A stretch of DNA of 15,953 nt from Gammaproteobacteria bacterium (GCA_020846815.1 JADLDF010000194.1:1-15953); one strand, 5' to 3'. Shown: positions 4,910 to 15,923, counted from the first letter of the stretch. Made by a program: numbers and translations. The notes: generated from the sequence alone by a model not told the origin.

Positions 4910-7848
4910 GCGGCGTCTGCGCGATCGTGCCGGTCCGCTCCGGCGGGGTGGGCAAGTCGCGCCTCGCGGGAGTGCTGTCGCCGCAGCGTCGGGAGCGGCT
5001 CATCGAAACGATGCTCGGCGAAGTGCTCGCGGCACTGCGTGGCGCACGCGGCATCGATGCGATCGTCGTCGTCAGCCCCGATCTCGAGCAGGCACCCGCC
5101 GGCACGACCCTGCTGCGCGACGGCGGCGAGGGACTGAACGCTGCGGTCTCGCTGGCGCTCGCCTCGTTCGGCTCGCGTTTCGCGGCGGCGCTGGTCGTGG
5201 CCGCAGACGTGCCGCGGGTCACGGCCGCCGAGATCGAGACGCTGCTGCAGGCCTGCCGCGACGCCGATGTGGGGCTCGCGCCGGACCGTCGCCACGAAGG
5301 CACGAATGCGCTGTGGCTGCGGCTGCCGCCGCGGATCGCGCCCAACTTCGGCGGCGCGAGCTTCGCGCGCCACTGCGATGCGGCGCGGCGTGCGGGCGTG
5401 CGCCTGTGCATCGTCGACCTGCCCGGACTGTCGCACGACGTCGACCTTCCGGCCGATCTGCCCTCCGGCGCGCTGTCGCGCGACGCGGTGCTGGCGCTGG
5501 CCGACGAATCCGACCTCGGGTCGATGATGTCGGCCGCGGCCGCACTCGCCACCGAAGGCTTCGGCCGGCGCGTCAGCTACTCGCGCAAGGTCTTCATCCC
5601 GCTGACCCAGCTGTGCCGCGACGTCTGTCATTACTGCACGTTCGCGGCGCCGCCGCGGCCCGGCACGGCCGCTTATCTGCGCCCGGAGCAGGTGCTGGAG
5701 ATCGCGCGGGCGGGGGCCGCCGCCGGCTGCCACGAGGCGCTGTTCACGCTCGGCGACAAGCCCGAGCTGCGCTACGCCCGCGTGCGCAGCGAGCTCGCGA
5801 CGCTCGGCTTCGTGACGACGCTCGACTATCTCGAACACTGCGCGCGCCTCGTGCACGAGCAGACCGGCCTGCTGCCGCACCTGAACCCCGGCGTCATGGA
5901 CGCCGCGGACCTGCGCCGCCTGCGGCGCGTCGCAGTGTCGATGGGCCTCATGCTCGAGACCGCCTCGGAACGCCTGGCGCAGAAGGGCGGGCCGCACCAC
6001 CGCTCGCCGGACAAGCACCCCGCGGCGCGGCTCGCGACGCTGCGCGCGGCCGGCGTGGAGCGCGTGCCGTTCACGACCGGGCTGCTGATTGGCATCGGCG
6101 AGACGCGCCGCGAGCGTCTCGAGGCGCTGCTCGCGATCCGCGATCTGCACGACGAGTTCGGTCACGTGCAGGACCTGATCATCCAGAACTTCCGCGCCAA
6201 GCCGCGCACGCGCATGGCCGGCGCGCCGGAGCCCGCGCTCGAGGAACTGCTGTGGACGATCGCGGCGGCGCGTCTGGCTTTCGGCCCCTCGATGTCGATC
6301 CAGGCACCGCCGAACCTCAGCGCACCCGAGTCGCTGCCGCGCCTCATCGAGGCGGGCATCAACGATTGGGGCGGCGTTTCGCCGGTCACGCCGGACCACG
6401 TCAACCCGGAGGCGCCGTGGCCGGAAGTCGCGGCGCTGGAGCAGGGCACGCGGGCCGCTGGCCGCTGGCTGGTCGAGCGCCTGGCGATCGTGCCGCAGCA
6501 CGCGGCGCAGCCCGAACGCTGGCTCGATCCCGGCTTCCACACGACCGTGCGGCGCCGCGTCGACGCCACGGGCTACGTGCGCGAGCCCGCATGGGTGTCG
6601 GGTGCGGGCTCGCCGCCGCTGCGTCGCTACGTCGAACTCGTCGAGCGGCCGCGCCGTGCCGCGCCGCGAGGCCGGGACCGGCTGCAGGTCGCGCTCGAGC
6701 GCGCGCTGCGGGGCGAGCGGCTCGACGAGCCGGAAGTCGCGCGCCTGTTCGAGGCCGACGGCGAGGACTTCGCGCGCGTGGTCGCCGCGGCCGACGCGCT
6801 GCGTGCGCGCCGCTGCGGGCCGGCGATCACCTACGTCGTCAACCGCAACATCAACTACACGAACATCTGCAGCTATTCCTGCGGCTTCTGCGCGTTCGCC
6901 AAGGGACGCGGCGCCCGCTCGCTGCGCGGGCCGGGCTACCTGCTCGATTCCGGCGAGATCGAGCGGCGCGTCGCCGAGGCGCGCGAGCGCGGCGCGACCG
7001 AGGTCTGCATGCAGGGTGGCATCCACCCGAGCTTCACCGGCGAGACCTATCTCGCCATCGTGCGCGCCGCGCAGCGCGCCGCGCCCGGCATCCACGTGCA
7101 TGCATTCTCGCCGCTGGAGATCGCCCACGGCGCCGCTTCGCTGGATCTGCCGCTCGAGGACTACCTCGCCCGGCTGCGCGACGCGGGCCTGCGTACGCTG
7201 CCGGGGACGGCCGCGGAGATCCTCAGCGACGACGTGCGTGCCGTGATCTGCCCCGACAAGGTCGATACGCAGCAGTGGCTCGCTGTGATGCGCGCCGCGC
7301 ACCGCGTCGGCCTGCGCAGCACTGCGACCATCATGTTCGGGCACGTCGAGACGCCGCGACACTGGGCGCGGCACCTGCTGCTGCTGCGCGACCTGCAGGA
7401 CGAGACCGGCGGCTTCACCGAGTTCGTGCCGCTGCCCTACGTGCACATGGAAGCGCCGCTGTGGCGCAAGGGCCTGACGCGCTCGGGTCCGAGCTTCCGC
7501 GAGGCCATTCTGATGCACGCCGTGGGCCGACTGGTGCTGCACCCGTCTATTCCCAACGTGCAGGCATCCTGGGTGAAGCTCGGGCGCGACGGCGCACTGG
7601 TCGCGCTGCGCGCCGGCGCGAACGATTTCGGCGGCGTGCTCATGGACGAGTCGATCACGCGCGCAGCCGGCGGCGTCAACGGCCAGGAGCTGGATGCGAC
7701 GGCGATGCAGGCCGCGATCCGCTCGATCGGCCGGATGCCCCGCGAGCGCACCACGCTCTACGGCGAGGCCCCCGTGCGCGCCTCAGCGCAGCTTCGGCAG
7801 CACCTCGCGGCCGATGATCTGCAGGGCGTCCATCGGATCGTCGTGTAG
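4906..7848 (+). CDS. cofC-cofG-cofH: Trifunctional CofC-CofG-CofH fusion: phospho-acid guanylyltransferase plus FO synthase
   Basis: One uninterrupted 980-residue frame carries three enzymes. CofC (about 1-205) has PVRSGGVGKSRL at 9-20, GLNAA at 76-80, AADVP at 99-103, PDRRHEGTNALWL at 126-138 and LPGLSHDVDLPADL at 172-185; it activates a phospho-acid with GTP. CofG (about 207-565) has the radical-SAM cluster C237-x3-C241-x2-C244, GDKPE at 283-287 and a GINDWGGVSPVTPDH stretch. CofH (about 585-980) has VVNRNINYTN before C655-x3-C659-x2-C662, and CMQGG at 701-705. CofG and CofH together make FO from tyrosine and 5-amino-6-ribitylamino-uracil. GTG at 4906 overlaps the cofD stop, with GGAGG at 4896-4900. 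An in-frame ATG-ATG at 5524 could start a separate CofGH product, but no stop codon separates the parts. The family usually ends near RERTTLYG (946-953). The extra tail runs into the opposing gene. Confidence 0.95.
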   Translation: MSGVCAIVPVRSGGVGKSRLAGVLSPQRRERLIETMLGEVLAALRGARGIDAIVVVSPDLEQAPAGTTLLRDGGEGLNAAVSLALASFGSRFAAALVVAADVPRVTAAEIETLLQACRDADVGLAPDRRHEGTNALWLRLPPRIAPNFGGASFARHCDAARRAGVRLCIVDLPGLSHDVDLPADLPSGALSRDAVLALADESDLGSMMSAAAALATEGFGRRVSYSRKVFIPLTQLCRDVCHYCTFAAPPRPGTAAYLRPEQVLEIARAGAAAGCHEALFTLGDKPELRYARVRSELATLGFVTTLDYLEHCARLVHEQTGLLPHLNPGVMDAADLRRLRRVAVSMGLMLETASERLAQKGGPHHRSPDKHPAARLATLRAAGVERVPFTTGLLIGIGETRRERLEALLAIRDLHDEFGHVQDLIIQNFRAKPRTRMAGAPEPALEELLWTIAAARLAFGPSMSIQAPPNLSAPESLPRLIEAGINDWGGVSPVTPDHVNPEAPWPEVAALEQGTRAAGRWLVERLAIVPQHAAQPERWLDPGFHTTVRRRVDATGYVREPAWVSGAGSPPLRRYVELVERPRRAAPRGRDRLQVALERALRGERLDEPEVARLFEADGEDFARVVAAADALRARRCGPAITYVVNRNINYTNICSYSCGFCAFAKGRGARSLRGPGYLLDSGEIERRVAEARERGATEVCMQGGIHPSFTGETYLAIVRAAQRAAPGIHVHAFSPLEIAHGAASLDLPLEDYLARLRDAGLRTLPGTAAEILSDDVRAVICPDKVDTQQWLAVMRAAHRVGLRSTATIMFGHVETPRHWARHLLLLRDLQDETGGFTEFVPLPYVHMEAPLWRKGLTRSGPSFREAILMHAVGRLVLHPSIPNVQASWVKLGRDGALVALRAGANDFGGVLMDESITRAAGGVNGQELDATAMQAAIRSIGRMPRERTTLYGEAPVRASAQLRQHLAADDLQGVHRIVV

Positions 7849-8805
7849 GCGCAGCGCCACTTCCGTCAGGCCGGCGCGCGCGAACATCCGGAAGCGCTCG
7901 ACTTCGCGGTCGAGGTCCTCGAGGCCGCCGGTCGAGGTGAAGTACTCGGCCAGGCGGTTCGGGATGTGCTCCGGCACGCCCTGAACGTTGCCCGAACGGT
8001 CGAACCAGGCCGCGACGAACTTGCCGTAGTTGTCGCGCACCAGCTGCGCTTCGTCCTCGGTCAGACATTGCATGATCAGCTCCTTCTGCAGCTTGATCGC
8101 GCGCCACGGCAGCTCGCGGCGCGACTCGCGGTAGCCGGCGGCGCGGTCCTTCTTCAGGTGCCAGCCCCAGAAGGTGTTCAGGCGCAGCGGCGCCATGCCC
8201 GGCTCGCGCTTGGCCGCGCCCTCCCTGACCTCGGCGACGGCCGCGGCCATGACCTCGGGCGGCGTGCAGCCGATGTAGACGCCGTCGGCGACGCGCGCTT
8301 CCATGCGCATCATCTGGCCGCGGTAGGCCGTGCCGTAGACCAGCGGCGGCGAGGCCTTGACCCAGTCGTAGGTGCAGGGCAGGTTCACGCCGAAGTCCTC
8401 GCCCTCGTAGCCGCCCGCGAGCTTGCGCCGCGCCGCGAGCCGCACGATCTCGATGGCCTCGCGGACCGCGCGCACGATCTTCTCCGGGCGCTGGATGCGC
8501 ATCGCGTCGATGTTGCCTTCGCCGGCGCCCATGGCGATCACGCCGCGGCCGCCGGTCATCTCGTTCAGTGACAGCAGGCTGTTGGCGATCTTCAGCGGAT
8601 GCATCTCGAACGGGCTGACCGCCAGCGGACCCATGAGCAGCTTCGAGGTCGACTGCGCGAGCGGCACCAGCGACAGGAAGCAGTCCCAGTGCGCGAAGTA
8701 GTTGGACGTCCAGAGCGCGCGAATCCCGAGCTTCTCGGCGACCTGGCCGAGCTCGGCGACCTGCTGCGGCGTGAGATCCGGCTCGAGGATGATGTCGACT
8801 TCCAT
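7783..8805 (-). CDS. LLM-class (luciferase-like) F420-dependent oxidoreductase
   Basis: This 340-residue single-domain TIM-barrel protein belongs to the bacterial luciferase-like superfamily, resembling F420-dependent enzymes such as methylene-tetrahydromethanopterin reductase (Mer) and F420-dependent dehydrogenases. Typical stretches are MGPLAVSPFEMHPLKIAN at 58-75, LNEMTGGRGVIAMGAGEG at 80-97, ASPPLVYGTAYRG at 151-163 and ARVADGVYIG at 170-179, where the last two pack around the cofactor in relatives. The N-terminal MEVDIILEP is the first barrel strand, supporting ATG 8805, with GGAG 10 nt upstream (8816-8819 on + strand). The substrate cannot be named. It faces the F420 genes and overlaps the end of cofCGH by 66 bp. 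F420 rather than FMN use is inferred from this context and from family resemblance. Confidence 0.85.
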   Translation of the reverse strand: MEVDIILEPDLTPQQVAELGQVAEKLGIRALWTSNYFAHWDCFLSLVPLAQSTSKLLMGPLAVSPFEMHPLKIANSLLSLNEMTGGRGVIAMGAGEGNIDAMRIQRPEKIVRAVREAIEIVRLAARRKLAGGYEGEDFGVNLPCTYDWVKASPPLVYGTAYRGQMMRMEARVADGVYIGCTPPEVMAAAVAEVREGAAKREPGMAPLRLNTFWGWHLKKDRAAGYRESRRELPWRAIKLQKELIMQCLTEDEAQLVRDNYGKFVAAWFDRSGNVQGVPEHIPNRLAEYFTSTGGLEDLDREVERFRMFARAGLTEVALRLHDDPMDALQIIGREVLPKLR

Positions 8806-8946
8806 GGCGATGAGACTCCGGTGATCGGGTCGGCGAGGCCGCGAGCCGGAATTGTATCGGGGCGTGCCGCGAGCGGCTGCGCCGGGTCGGGCGGCGACCG
8901 TGTTACGGCGCGCGCTGCACGGCAGAAGTCCCGCCGCGCCCGTCGC
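8806..8946 (-). promoter_or_regulatory. Intergenic gap with possible LLM-gene promoter
   Basis: This is the only sizeable gap between genes in the window (141 bp). On the - strand it holds TACAAT (+ strand 8851-8856), a plausible -10 box that would give a leader of about 40 nt before the oxidoreductase start at 8805. No convincing -35 is present at 16-18 bp. Near the stress-protein end there is a short inverted repeat, GGTCG/CGACC with a 5-nt loop (8885-8899), with no T-run on either side, so it is a poor terminator candidate. Read-through from the mrp operon into the oxidoreductase gene cannot be excluded. Confidence 0.4.
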
Positions 8947-9867
8947 TCACGGAGCGGACGGCGAGGCGTCCGACGGCGGCCGGCGCGGGTCGACGACGAC
9001 GAGCACGTCGGCAGCGGCCTCGGCGATGACGTGCCGGGTCACGCTGCCGAGCAGCAGGTCCTCGACCACGTGGCGCCCGTGCTTGCCGATGACGATCAGG
9101 TCGCAGTCGCGCGCCGCCGCCAGAGCGAGGATCGCGCGCGACGGTTCTCCGCGCAGCAGGTCGGCGTCGTATCCGGCGGGCTCGAGTCCGTTCGCTGCGG
9201 CGAGCCGGTGCAGCGCGGCGCGCGCCTGGTCGAGCGTCTCGTTGCGGAAGCGTTCGATCACGGCGGTCTCGATGCCCGCGAAGTGCAGCTTGCCTTCGTA
9301 GGGAAACTCGTGGGCGTGGACCAGGGTCAGGCGTGCCCGCGGGGCCAGCGTGCACGCGAGACGCAGCGATGCTTCGGAGGCGGGGGAGAAGTCGACGGCC
9401 ACCAGCGGTGCGGCATAGTCCGCGCCGGCCGGGCGGCGCACGAGCAGCACCGGATGACGGCTTCTGCGCAGCAGCCGCGATGCGGTCGAGCCGAGCAGCA
9501 TCGCGGGCGCGGCCCCGGCGCCGCGCTGTCCGACGACGAGCAGGTCCACGTCGCTGGTCGCGGCCAGCTCGGGTATAGCCGCCGCCGGCTGGCCATCGAG
9601 TACTCGCGCATCCACGGCGAGATCCGGGCCGAGCGCGGCGGCGAGCGCGGCGAGCCGCTCTTCGGCCTCGCGTCGCAGGCCCGTCACCAGGGCGGCGTCG
9701 CCGCTGCCCAGCAGCCCACGCCAGACCGAGAGCTCGTCGGTGCGCAGCGCGTGCGCCAGCGTCAGGCGGGCACCGAAGGCGCGCGCCAGTGTCGCGGCCC
9801 GTTCCAGAGCCGGCGCTGCGTTCTGCGAGAAATCCGTGGCGACCAGGATGTGGCTCGGGGCACTCAT
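8947..9867 (-). CDS. Universal stress protein with two UspA domains
   Basis: This 306-residue soluble protein is made of two UspA domains. Domain 1 (about 3-145) begins HILVATDFS with Asp12 and carries the ATP-binding signature G-x2-G-x9-G-S as G113, G116, G126, S127. Domain 2 (about 153-293) begins PLVAVDFS with Asp159 and has the same signature at G261, G264, G274, S275. Both halves therefore keep the residues expected for nucleotide binding, which is not always so in tandem Usp proteins. ATG 9867 is supported by a strong GGAGGTGA ribosome site 4 nt upstream and by the 4-nt overlap with the mrpG stop (ATGA). It is the last gene of the mrp operon. A role in sensing energy or ion stress is inferred from position; no target is known. 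Confidence 0.93.
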   Translation of the reverse strand: MSAPSHILVATDFSQNAAPALERAATLARAFGARLTLAHALRTDELSVWRGLLGSGDAALVTGLRREAEERLAALAAALGPDLAVDARVLDGQPAAAIPELAATSDVDLLVVGQRGAGAAPAMLLGSTASRLLRRSRHPVLLVRRPAGADYAAPLVAVDFSPASEASLRLACTLAPRARLTLVHAHEFPYEGKLHFAGIETAVIERFRNETLDQARAALHRLAAANGLEPAGYDADLLRGEPSRAILALAAARDCDLIVIGKHGRHVVEDLLLGSVTRHVIAEAAADVLVVVDPRRPPSDASPSAP

Positions 9868-10241
9868 CGGCTCACCTCCGGCCGGTGCTCCGGCTCGTGT
9901 TGCACGACCTCCCGCGCAAGCAGCGGCGGCGGCAGCGGATCGCCGGCCTGACGGCGGCGGAACAGGGCGGCGCGCGCCAGCACGGCGCTGGAGATCGGCG
10001 CCGTGATCGACAGCACGATGATGATCAGCCAGCCGTGCAGGAACAGGTCGCCGGCCCGCCAGGAGAAATGCACGATCGAGGCCAGCGTGACCAGCCAGGC
10101 CGCGAGCGTCGAGGCGATGGCCGGTGCGTGCATGCGCACGAAGAACTCCCGCAGCCGCCACAGGCCGAGGCCCGCGGTCAGCACGAAGACGCCGCTCGCG
10201 ACCAGCGACGCTGCGACGACGAGCTCCCAGACGGGGATCAC
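9864..10241 (-). CDS. mrpG: Mrp Na+/H+ antiporter subunit G
   Basis: This 125-residue membrane protein of the MnhG/PhaG family is a small subunit of the Mrp cation/proton antiporter. Hydrophobic segments lie at about 5-27, 44-60 and 68-92. The family pattern GLWRLREFFVRMHAPAIAST at about 26-45 follows the first helix, with Arg36-Met-His38 matching the conserved RxH. The C-terminal 30 residues are polar, proline-rich and probably cytoplasmic. The start is GTG, overlapping the mrpF stop by 4 nt (GTGA), with a GAGG 7 nt upstream. The stop overlaps the universal stress protein start. No in-frame alternative start fits the first helix better. Confidence 0.92.
   Translation of the reverse strand: MIPVWELVVAASLVASGVFVLTAGLGLWRLREFFVRMHAPAIASTLAAWLVTLASIVHFSWRAGDLFLHGWLIIIVLSITAPISSAVLARAALFRRRQAGDPLPPPLLAREVVQHEPEHRPEVSR
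9872..9879 (-). promoter_or_regulatory. Strong ribosome binding site for the universal stress protein
   Basis: On the - strand this reads GGAGGTGA, an 8-base match to the anti-Shine-Dalgarno, 4 nt before the ATG at 9867. It lies inside the end of mrpG. It is the longest such match noticed in the operon and fixes the start of the stress protein within a much longer open frame. Confidence 0.8.
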
Positions 10242-10516
10242 TCGATGGCCTCGCCGCGCAGCAGGAACTTCGCCAGCGCCACCGTGCTGACGAAGCCGAA
10301 CAGCACCATCAGCAGCGCGGCTTCGAAGTACACGTCGCTGTCGTAGCGGATCGCCAGCACCAGCATCAGCAGCATCGCTACCACGTACAGGAAATCGAGC
10401 GCAAGTACCCGATCCTGGGCGCTCGGCCCGCGCGCGAGTCGCGCGAATCCGAGCATCATGCCGGCCAGATAGAGCACCAGGGTCAGCGTTATCGCATGCT
10501 GCAGCAGACCATTCAT
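10238..10516 (-). CDS. mrpF: Mrp Na+/H+ antiporter subunit F
   Basis: This 92-residue membrane protein of the MnhF/PhaF family has three hydrophobic segments at about 5-25, 36-57 and 63-86. The stretch RLARGPSAQDRVLALDFL at 26-43 is the family signature, in which GPS-xxDRVLALD links helices 1 and 2. ATG 10516 is chosen because AAGGAG lies 8 nt upstream and the start overlaps the mrpE stop as ATGA; the long upstream in-frame extension has no MrpF-like sequence. Length is normal for the family. The stop overlaps the mrpG GTG start. Confidence 0.93.
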   Translation of the reverse strand: MNGLLQHAITLTLVLYLAGMMLGFARLARGPSAQDRVLALDFLYVVAMLLMLVLAIRYDSDVYFEAALLMVLFGFVSTVALAKFLLRGEAIE

Positions 10517-11001
10517 TCGAAGATCTCCTTCAGTGGATGCTCGTAGAGCGCCTTGAAGCCCGCGACGAACTCCGCTTCGCTGCCCAGGTCGAAGACGTGC
10601 AGCAGCAGGCTGGTGCGATCCGGCGCGAGCTCGCACCATACCGTACCGGGAATCACCGCGGTGATCATCGACAGCGCGGCGAGGGCGTGCTCGTCGCGCA
10701 GTTCGAGCGGCACGAGGACGAAGCTGCCGCGCGGCGCTCGCCGCCGCGGGCGCCATATGCCACGCGCGACGTCGATCGCCGATCTCACGACGGCCGCACC
10801 GACGCGCAGCACCAGCCGCACCACCACCAGAGGCCGTCGCATCGGGCCCGCCGCAGGACGCAGCGGCGCCAGCAGCCGCGGCATCAGGATCGCCACCAGC
10901 AGGCCGAGCAGCAGCTGCCCGAGCGTGACCGGCTCGTTCAGCAGCAGCCACATGGCCAGCAGGCCGGCCGACAGCAGCGGATGGGGCAGCAGACGTTTCA
11001 T
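10513..11001 (-). CDS. mrpE: Mrp Na+/H+ antiporter subunit E
   Basis: This 162-residue protein of the MnhE/PhaE family has hydrophobic helices near residues 8-40 and 57-75. They are followed by a soluble domain containing the family block SMITAVIPGTVWCEL at 111-125 and LLLHVFD at 132-138 (TPGT-like turn plus HVxD). MrpE is thought to be needed for full antiport activity and complex assembly. ATG 11001 is chosen because it overlaps the mrpD stop (ATGA) and has GGAG 8 nt upstream; 52 further in-frame upstream residues belong to a shadow frame inside mrpD. Length agrees with the family. Confidence 0.93.
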   Translation of the reverse strand: MKRLLPHPLLSAGLLAMWLLLNEPVTLGQLLLGLLVAILMPRLLAPLRPAAGPMRRPLVVVRLVLRVGAAVVRSAIDVARGIWRPRRRAPRGSFVLVPLELRDEHALAALSMITAVIPGTVWCELAPDRTSLLLHVFDLGSEAEFVAGFKALYEHPLKEIFE

Positions 11002-12674
11002 GGAGGAGGCTCCGGCGCCGCGTGCCGTGCGACCGGGCGCGGCACGGGTCGCGCCGACATCACGGCTTCCACGTAGCGCTGCGGTTCGTGCAGGGCCTGC
11101 GCCGTGGCCTGGGTGTAGCGCAGGGCCGTTTCCGCGCGCAGCGCGAGCAGCACGCATAGGCCCAGCAGCAGCGCGAGCGGCAGGCTTTCGAAGAGGTGCA
11201 CACGCGGCGAGCTGCGGGTGGCGCCCGCCCAGAAGTGGCGCATGCCGGCGCGCACCAGCCCGATGGTCGCGAGCAGGCCTGAGACCAGCAACATCGCGAA
11301 CAGCGCCCAGGCGCGCGCGTCGCCGACGCCGATCAGCTCCGAGAGCATCGTGAGCTTGCCGACGAAGCCTGACAGCGGCGGCAGGCCGGTGATCAGCAGC
11401 GCGCAGGTGCCGAAGCCCAGCCCCAGGAACGCGAGCGCGGCCGGCAGCGGACGGCCCGTCAGCACCTGTTCGGCATCGTCAAGATTCGTGCCCTCGGGCG
11501 GGGGCGGAGCGTCGAAGGGTCGCAGGTCCTCGCTGCCGTCGTCGAATCCTTCCTCGATGGCGGCGACCGTACGGATGCGGTCGACGAGCTCGACCAGCAG
11601 ATAGAGGGCACAGGCGGCGAGCGTCGAACTCGCGAGGTAGTACAGCGCACCGCCGGTCAGGCCGGGCTGCGCGAGGCCGAGAGCCGCGGTCAGCGTGCCC
11701 GACGAGGTGATCACGCTGAAACCCGCCAGACGGCCGAGGTTCTGCGAGGCCAGCATGCCGATCGCGCCGCCGCCGAGAGTCAGCAGCCCGGCCCAGACCA
11801 GCGCCTCCTGGCCGAAAGGCGGCGGCGAGCCCGTGGCTGCCGGAAAGCACAGCGGCCAGAGGCGCAGCACCGCGTAGATGCCCACCTTCGTGAGGATGGC
11901 GAACATCGCTGCGGCCGGCGCGCTCGCCGCGGCATAGGCCGGCGGCAGCCAGAAGTTCAGAGGCCAGGCAGCCGCCTTGGTGAGGAAGGCGATTGCGAGC
12001 ATCGTCGCGCCGGCGTGCAGCAGACCGCGATCCCCGTCCGGCAGCAGCGGCAGCTTGTGGGCGATGTCCGCCATGTTGAGCGTGCCGGTCACGCCATAGA
12101 TCGCCGCGACCCCGATCAGGAACAGCAGCGACGCGACGAGGTTGATCGCGATGTAGTGCAGGCCGGCCCGGACGCGCGCGCTGCCGCCGCCGTGCAGCAG
12201 CAGTCCGTAGCTCGCTGCGAGCAGCACCTCGAAGAACACGAACAGGTTGAAGAGGTCGGCGGTCAGGAACGCGCCGTACAGGCCCATGAGCTGCAGCTGG
12301 AACAGCGCGTGGTAGTAGACGCCCCCGTGCTGCCAGCGCGCGGTCGCATAGAGCACGACCGCGAATGCCACGCTCGCCGTCAACGCCAGCATCAGCGCCG
12401 ACAGCCGGTCGAGCACCAGCACGATGCCGAAGGGGACAGGCCAGTTGCCGGGCAGGTAGACGCCGAAGGCCGCCGTCGCATCGGCGCGATCGACCCAGGC
12501 GAGCAGGCCGAGCGCGAGCAGCAGGCCGAGGCCGGTGGAGACGATGTTCATCGCCGCCTTGGTCCGGCGACGATGCTCGCCGATCAGCAGCATCAGCGCC
12601 GCCGTCGCGAGCGGCAGGAGCACCGGGGCGGCCAGCAGGTGCGGCAGCGACGGGTCGATCGGCAGGCCGGTCAT
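10998..12674 (-). CDS. mrpD: Mrp Na+/H+ antiporter subunit D (complex I NuoM/NuoN-like)
   Basis: This 558-residue polytopic membrane protein of the proton-translocating antiporter-like family is one of the two large subunits of Mrp. The expected charged residues in membrane helices are present: Glu149 in the helix 5 region (FVFFEVLLAASYG), Lys233 (AFLTKAAAWPLNFWLP) and Lys263 (FAILTKVGIYA). Together with MrpA they form the proton path. A polar, acidic and proline-rich loop at about 366-408 interrupts the membrane part, and the C-terminal 30 residues are polar. ATG 12674 overlaps the mrpC stop by 4 nt. No strong ribosome site is seen, only a purine-rich GGGAAGAAA upstream, so coupling is likely. 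Neighbouring MrpE, F and G exclude a respiratory complex I assignment. Confidence 0.94.
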   Translation of the reverse strand: MTGLPIDPSLPHLLAAPVLLPLATAALMLLIGEHRRRTKAAMNIVSTGLGLLLALGLLAWVDRADATAAFGVYLPGNWPVPFGIVLVLDRLSALMLALTASVAFAVVLYATARWQHGGVYYHALFQLQLMGLYGAFLTADLFNLFVFFEVLLAASYGLLLHGGGSARVRAGLHYIAINLVASLLFLIGVAAIYGVTGTLNMADIAHKLPLLPDGDRGLLHAGATMLAIAFLTKAAAWPLNFWLPPAYAAASAPAAAMFAILTKVGIYAVLRLWPLCFPAATGSPPPFGQEALVWAGLLTLGGGAIGMLASQNLGRLAGFSVITSSGTLTAALGLAQPGLTGGALYYLASSTLAACALYLLVELVDRIRTVAAIEEGFDDGSEDLRPFDAPPPPEGTNLDDAEQVLTGRPLPAALAFLGLGFGTCALLITGLPPLSGFVGKLTMLSELIGVGDARAWALFAMLLVSGLLATIGLVRAGMRHFWAGATRSSPRVHLFESLPLALLLGLCVLLALRAETALRYTQATAQALHEPQRYVEAVMSARPVPRPVARHAAPEPPP

Positions 12675-13014
12675 GGTTTTTCTTCCCGGCCGTCGACGTG
12701 GTCGCCGCCGCTCAGGCCGCGCAGCGCGAGCAGCACGACCAGGAACAGCGCCGTGGTCGCGAAGCCGATGACGATCGCCGTCAGCACCAGCGACTGGGGC
12801 AGCGGGTCGGCGTAGTTCGCGAGGTCGGGAGGCAGCCCCGGCTTGACGATCGGCTCCTTGTCGATGGACAGGCTGCCGACGCTGAATATGAACAGGTTCA
12901 CGGCATATGACAGCAGCGACAGGCCGATCAGCACCTGGAAGGTGCGCGGGCGCAGCACCAGCCAGACACCCGCGCCGGCCATGACGCCGATCGCCGCGGA
13001 GACCACGAGCTCCA

Positions 13015-13015
<1 letters not shown>
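12671..13015 (-). CDS. mrpC: Mrp Na+/H+ antiporter subunit C (NuoK-like)
   Basis: This 114-residue membrane protein resembles NuoK of complex I. Three hydrophobic helices lie at about 4-21, 27-49 and 76-98. Family residues include GVWLVLRPRTFQVLIGLSLL at 16-35 (usually G-xYL-LxR), NLFIFSVG at 40-47 and DPLPQSLVLTAIVIGFA at 70-86, where the DPLPQALVLTAIVI block is diagnostic. ATG 13015 shares one base with the mrpAB stop (TGATG) and is preceded by a strong GAGGAGG, 7 nt away. The polar C-terminus ends in an acidic/basic tail. Confidence 0.94.
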
Positions 13016-15915
<2,900 letters not shown>

Positions 15916-15923
15916 CGCGGCGC

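Noticed and set aside
4741..7542. 933-residue open frame on the - strand
   Set aside because: It lies fully antisense to cofCGH, is rich in Arg, Ala, His and Gln, and has no recognisable domain. Such long shadows are expected opposite genes with very high third-position GC.
4761..7817. 1018-residue + strand frame beside cofCGH
   Set aside because: It is a frame-shifted shadow of cofD and cofCGH with Arg/Ala-rich low-complexity translation; the cofCGH frame has all catalytic motifs.
8885..8899. Inverted repeat GGTCG/CGACC as a terminator
   Set aside because: The 5-bp stem is short and no T-run follows on either strand. Such repeats are common by chance in this GC content.
9868..10161. Upstream in-frame extension of the universal stress protein
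   Set aside because: The 98 extra residues overlap mrpG and lack Usp similarity; ATG 9867 has a strong ribosome site and the first Usp strand.
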